From assembly GCF_011492965.1 (NCBI RefSeq), contig NZ_CP045122.1:124001-188000 (forward strand): a DNA stretch of 64,000 nucleotides, given 5' to 3'. Origin of the DNA: Rubrobacter marinus (GTDB taxonomy: Bacteria; Actinomycetota; Rubrobacteria; Rubrobacterales; Rubrobacteraceae). Within the stretch, counting starts at the first letter, position 1; each line of letters starts with the position of its first letter. The translations under genes and the position numbers were made by a program. Under the pieces are notes generated by a model that searched no databases, had not been told where the DNA came from, and saw only the letters and a list, made by a program, of their open reading frames with translations. Positions 63,813 to 64,000 of the stretch are shown here, one piece after another.

Positions 63813-64000
63813 GCGTGAACCTCCCGCGGCTGCTGCTCGACGCGCGGAAGGCCCGGAGGGGAGGCCCCGCCGCGATCGCGCTTCGGCGCCGCGCCCGCCT
63901 CGCCGAGATGGTGGCCTTCGCGCGCGAATGTTCGCCCCACTACCGCGAGCTCTACCGGGGCCTGCCGGAACGGGTCGAGGACGTCGCGCTGCTGCCGGTC
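63809..64000 (+). CDS. PaaK-like adenylate-forming enzyme, 5' part only
   Basis: The first 64 codons from GTG 63809, overlapping the methyltransferase stop (GTGA); the rest is outside the window. The text VNLPRLLLDARKARRGGPAA and ARLAEMVAFARECSPHYREL, YRGLPERVEDVALLPV matches the N-terminus of phenylacetate-CoA-ligase-like enzymes (PaaK/CapK group), which begin with a Y-Y/H-x-E-x-Y...V-x-D/E-x-x-x-L-P-x-x segment. The substrate cannot be guessed from this part. Confidence 0.7.
   Translation, partial: MSVNLPRLLLDARKARRGGPAAIALRRRARLAEMVAFARECSPHYRELYRGLPERVEDVALLPV

Overview
The window is high-GC DNA with actinobacterial hallmarks: VanW/G5 proteins, a Hanks-type kinase, CadC/SmtB-type repressors, an MntR with a C-terminal SH3-like domain, class II ribonucleotide reductase and frequent TTG/GTG starts. 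The gene mix resembles Rubrobacter (Rubrobacteria, Actinomycetota). That assignment is inference from gene content and style; no rRNA or tRNA is present to confirm it.

Layout. 1-10.2 kb (minus strand) is a cell-envelope block: a transglutaminase-like membrane protein cut by the window edge, two VanW paralogues, an HtrA lipoprotein protease, a class B penicillin-binding protein, a sortase and undecaprenyl-diphosphatase. 10.7-18 kb holds a thioredoxin-like gene and a rhodanese-CBS gene, two small membrane methyltransferases, an ArsR repressor, an Nramp transporter, a universal stress protein with a decayed second copy beside it, a Rieske lipoprotein and a DoxX protein. 18-30 kb is a metal-homeostasis block: ZIP transporter, membrane-anchored multicopper oxidase, MntR, a cobalamin riboswitch driving cbtBA, a second ZIP, P1B-4 and P1B-2 ATPases, and a CadC repressor. 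30-61.8 kb looks accessory (mobile element, plasmid or phage-like): an AlbA_2 protein and tyrosine recombinase, nrdJ, an FtsH-protease-like membrane protein with two paralogous partners, a kinase, a DUF4926/DUF6883 pair, RuvC, a nuclease-like two-gene operon of visibly lower GC, a DNA methyltransferase-helicase fusion, and a tightly packed minus-strand run with RavA/ViaA-like proteins and RadC. 62-64 kb returns to metal genes (CadC-like repressor, CDF transporter, methyltransferase) and the start of an adenylate-forming enzyme.

How the parts connect. An 18-bp palindrome between the oxidase and mntR has a good match upstream of the Nramp gene, suggesting one manganese regulon. The cobalamin riboswitch controls a cobalt importer, and NrdJ is a B12-dependent enzyme, so cobalt supply and DNA precursor synthesis are linked in this organism.

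Important caution. At least fifteen genes are interrupted by single-base shifts, and nearly all resolve by adding one G or C to a short G/C run. This looks like homopolymer compression in the sequence rather than biological decay. I list such genes as disrupted 'as sequenced', give the whole reconstructed span, and say where the shifts fall.
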